Part shown: piece after piece, positions 41,927 through 41,944 of the stretch | Numbering within the stretch: position 1 is the stretch's first letter | Layout: each line of letters opens with the position of its first letter | Assembly (NCBI GenBank): GCA_964372275.1 | Contig: CAYJRR010000021.1 | Location: 1-41,944 of the forward strand | Length of the DNA stretch: 41,944 nucleotides | Direction: 5' to 3' | DNA from: CAYJRR01 sp964372275 [NCBI: uncultured bacterium] | Lineage (GTDB): Bacteria; CAYJRR01 | Position numbers and translations under genes: made by a program | The notes under the pieces: model-generated | What the model saw: only the letters and a program-made list of their open reading frames with translations | Database searches by the model: none | What the model was told of the DNA's origin: nothing

Positions 41927-41944
41927 CCTCGAGGGCGACTCGGT

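Overview
The window is a GC-rich bacterial chromosome segment with gene after gene and no intergenic gap over 300 bases. The best lineage hint is Myxococcota or a relative (former Deltaproteobacteria). It has a gspE-F-G-H-I-J-K-L-M-N type II secretion run, two Ser/Thr kinases with the HRDVSPQN catalytic loop, a Kelch protein with a MYXO-CTERM-like tail, and a gldAFG-DUF4340 cluster. This is inference from gene content; no rRNA is present.

Layout. 1-8624 (+): type II secretion, from the tail of gspE to gspN, plus an extra exported GspG-like protein between gspG and gspH. 8638-10227 (+): PEGA-domain kinase. 12698-10258 (-): tsaD, a PilZ-like gene and rsmA. 12889-14655 (+): lamin-tail lipoprotein. 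16358-14688 (-): phosphoesterase-tetraheme cytochrome with an in-frame UGA. 22064-16510 (-): plsC, gldA, gldF, gldG, DUF4340, coupled by ATGA overlaps. 22257-29180 (+): small lipoprotein, membrane protein, GAF histidine kinase, second kinase, PlsB-like acyltransferase, KGG-repeat protein, receiver-only regulator. 29564-29193 (-): BlaI/MecI repressor. 29732-29651 (-): tRNA-Leu(UAA). 29824-33902 (+): GH13 lipoprotein and ybiT. 36748-33899 (-): propeller/HEAT protein. 36830-38114 (+): a two-domain protein disulfide oxidoreductase with an in-frame UGA, then a beta-barrel-like protein. 39605-38118 (-): Kelch lipoprotein. 39791-40543 (+): unknown exported protein. 41926-40550 (-): polytopic glycosyltransferase-like protein.

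The main discovery is two unlinked selenoprotein genes that a standard annotation would split or truncate. In the cytochrome gene (16358-14688) UGA stands where I expect the last Cys of an EPCGC motif. In the oxidoreductase gene (36830-37519) UGA replaces the first Cys of the CPYC active site (UPYC). Each UGA is followed, after 18 or 21 nt, by a hairpin whose apical loop begins GGUCU, the loop of the E. coli fdhF SECIS as I recall it. UGA ends many other genes here, so the code is not globally changed. No Sec machinery gene (selA, selB, selC, selD) lies in the window.

Other points: several genes have a -10-like hexamer 7-8 nt before the start codon, suggesting leaderless mRNAs, and AT-rich perfect palindromes lie in two divergent intergenic regions.
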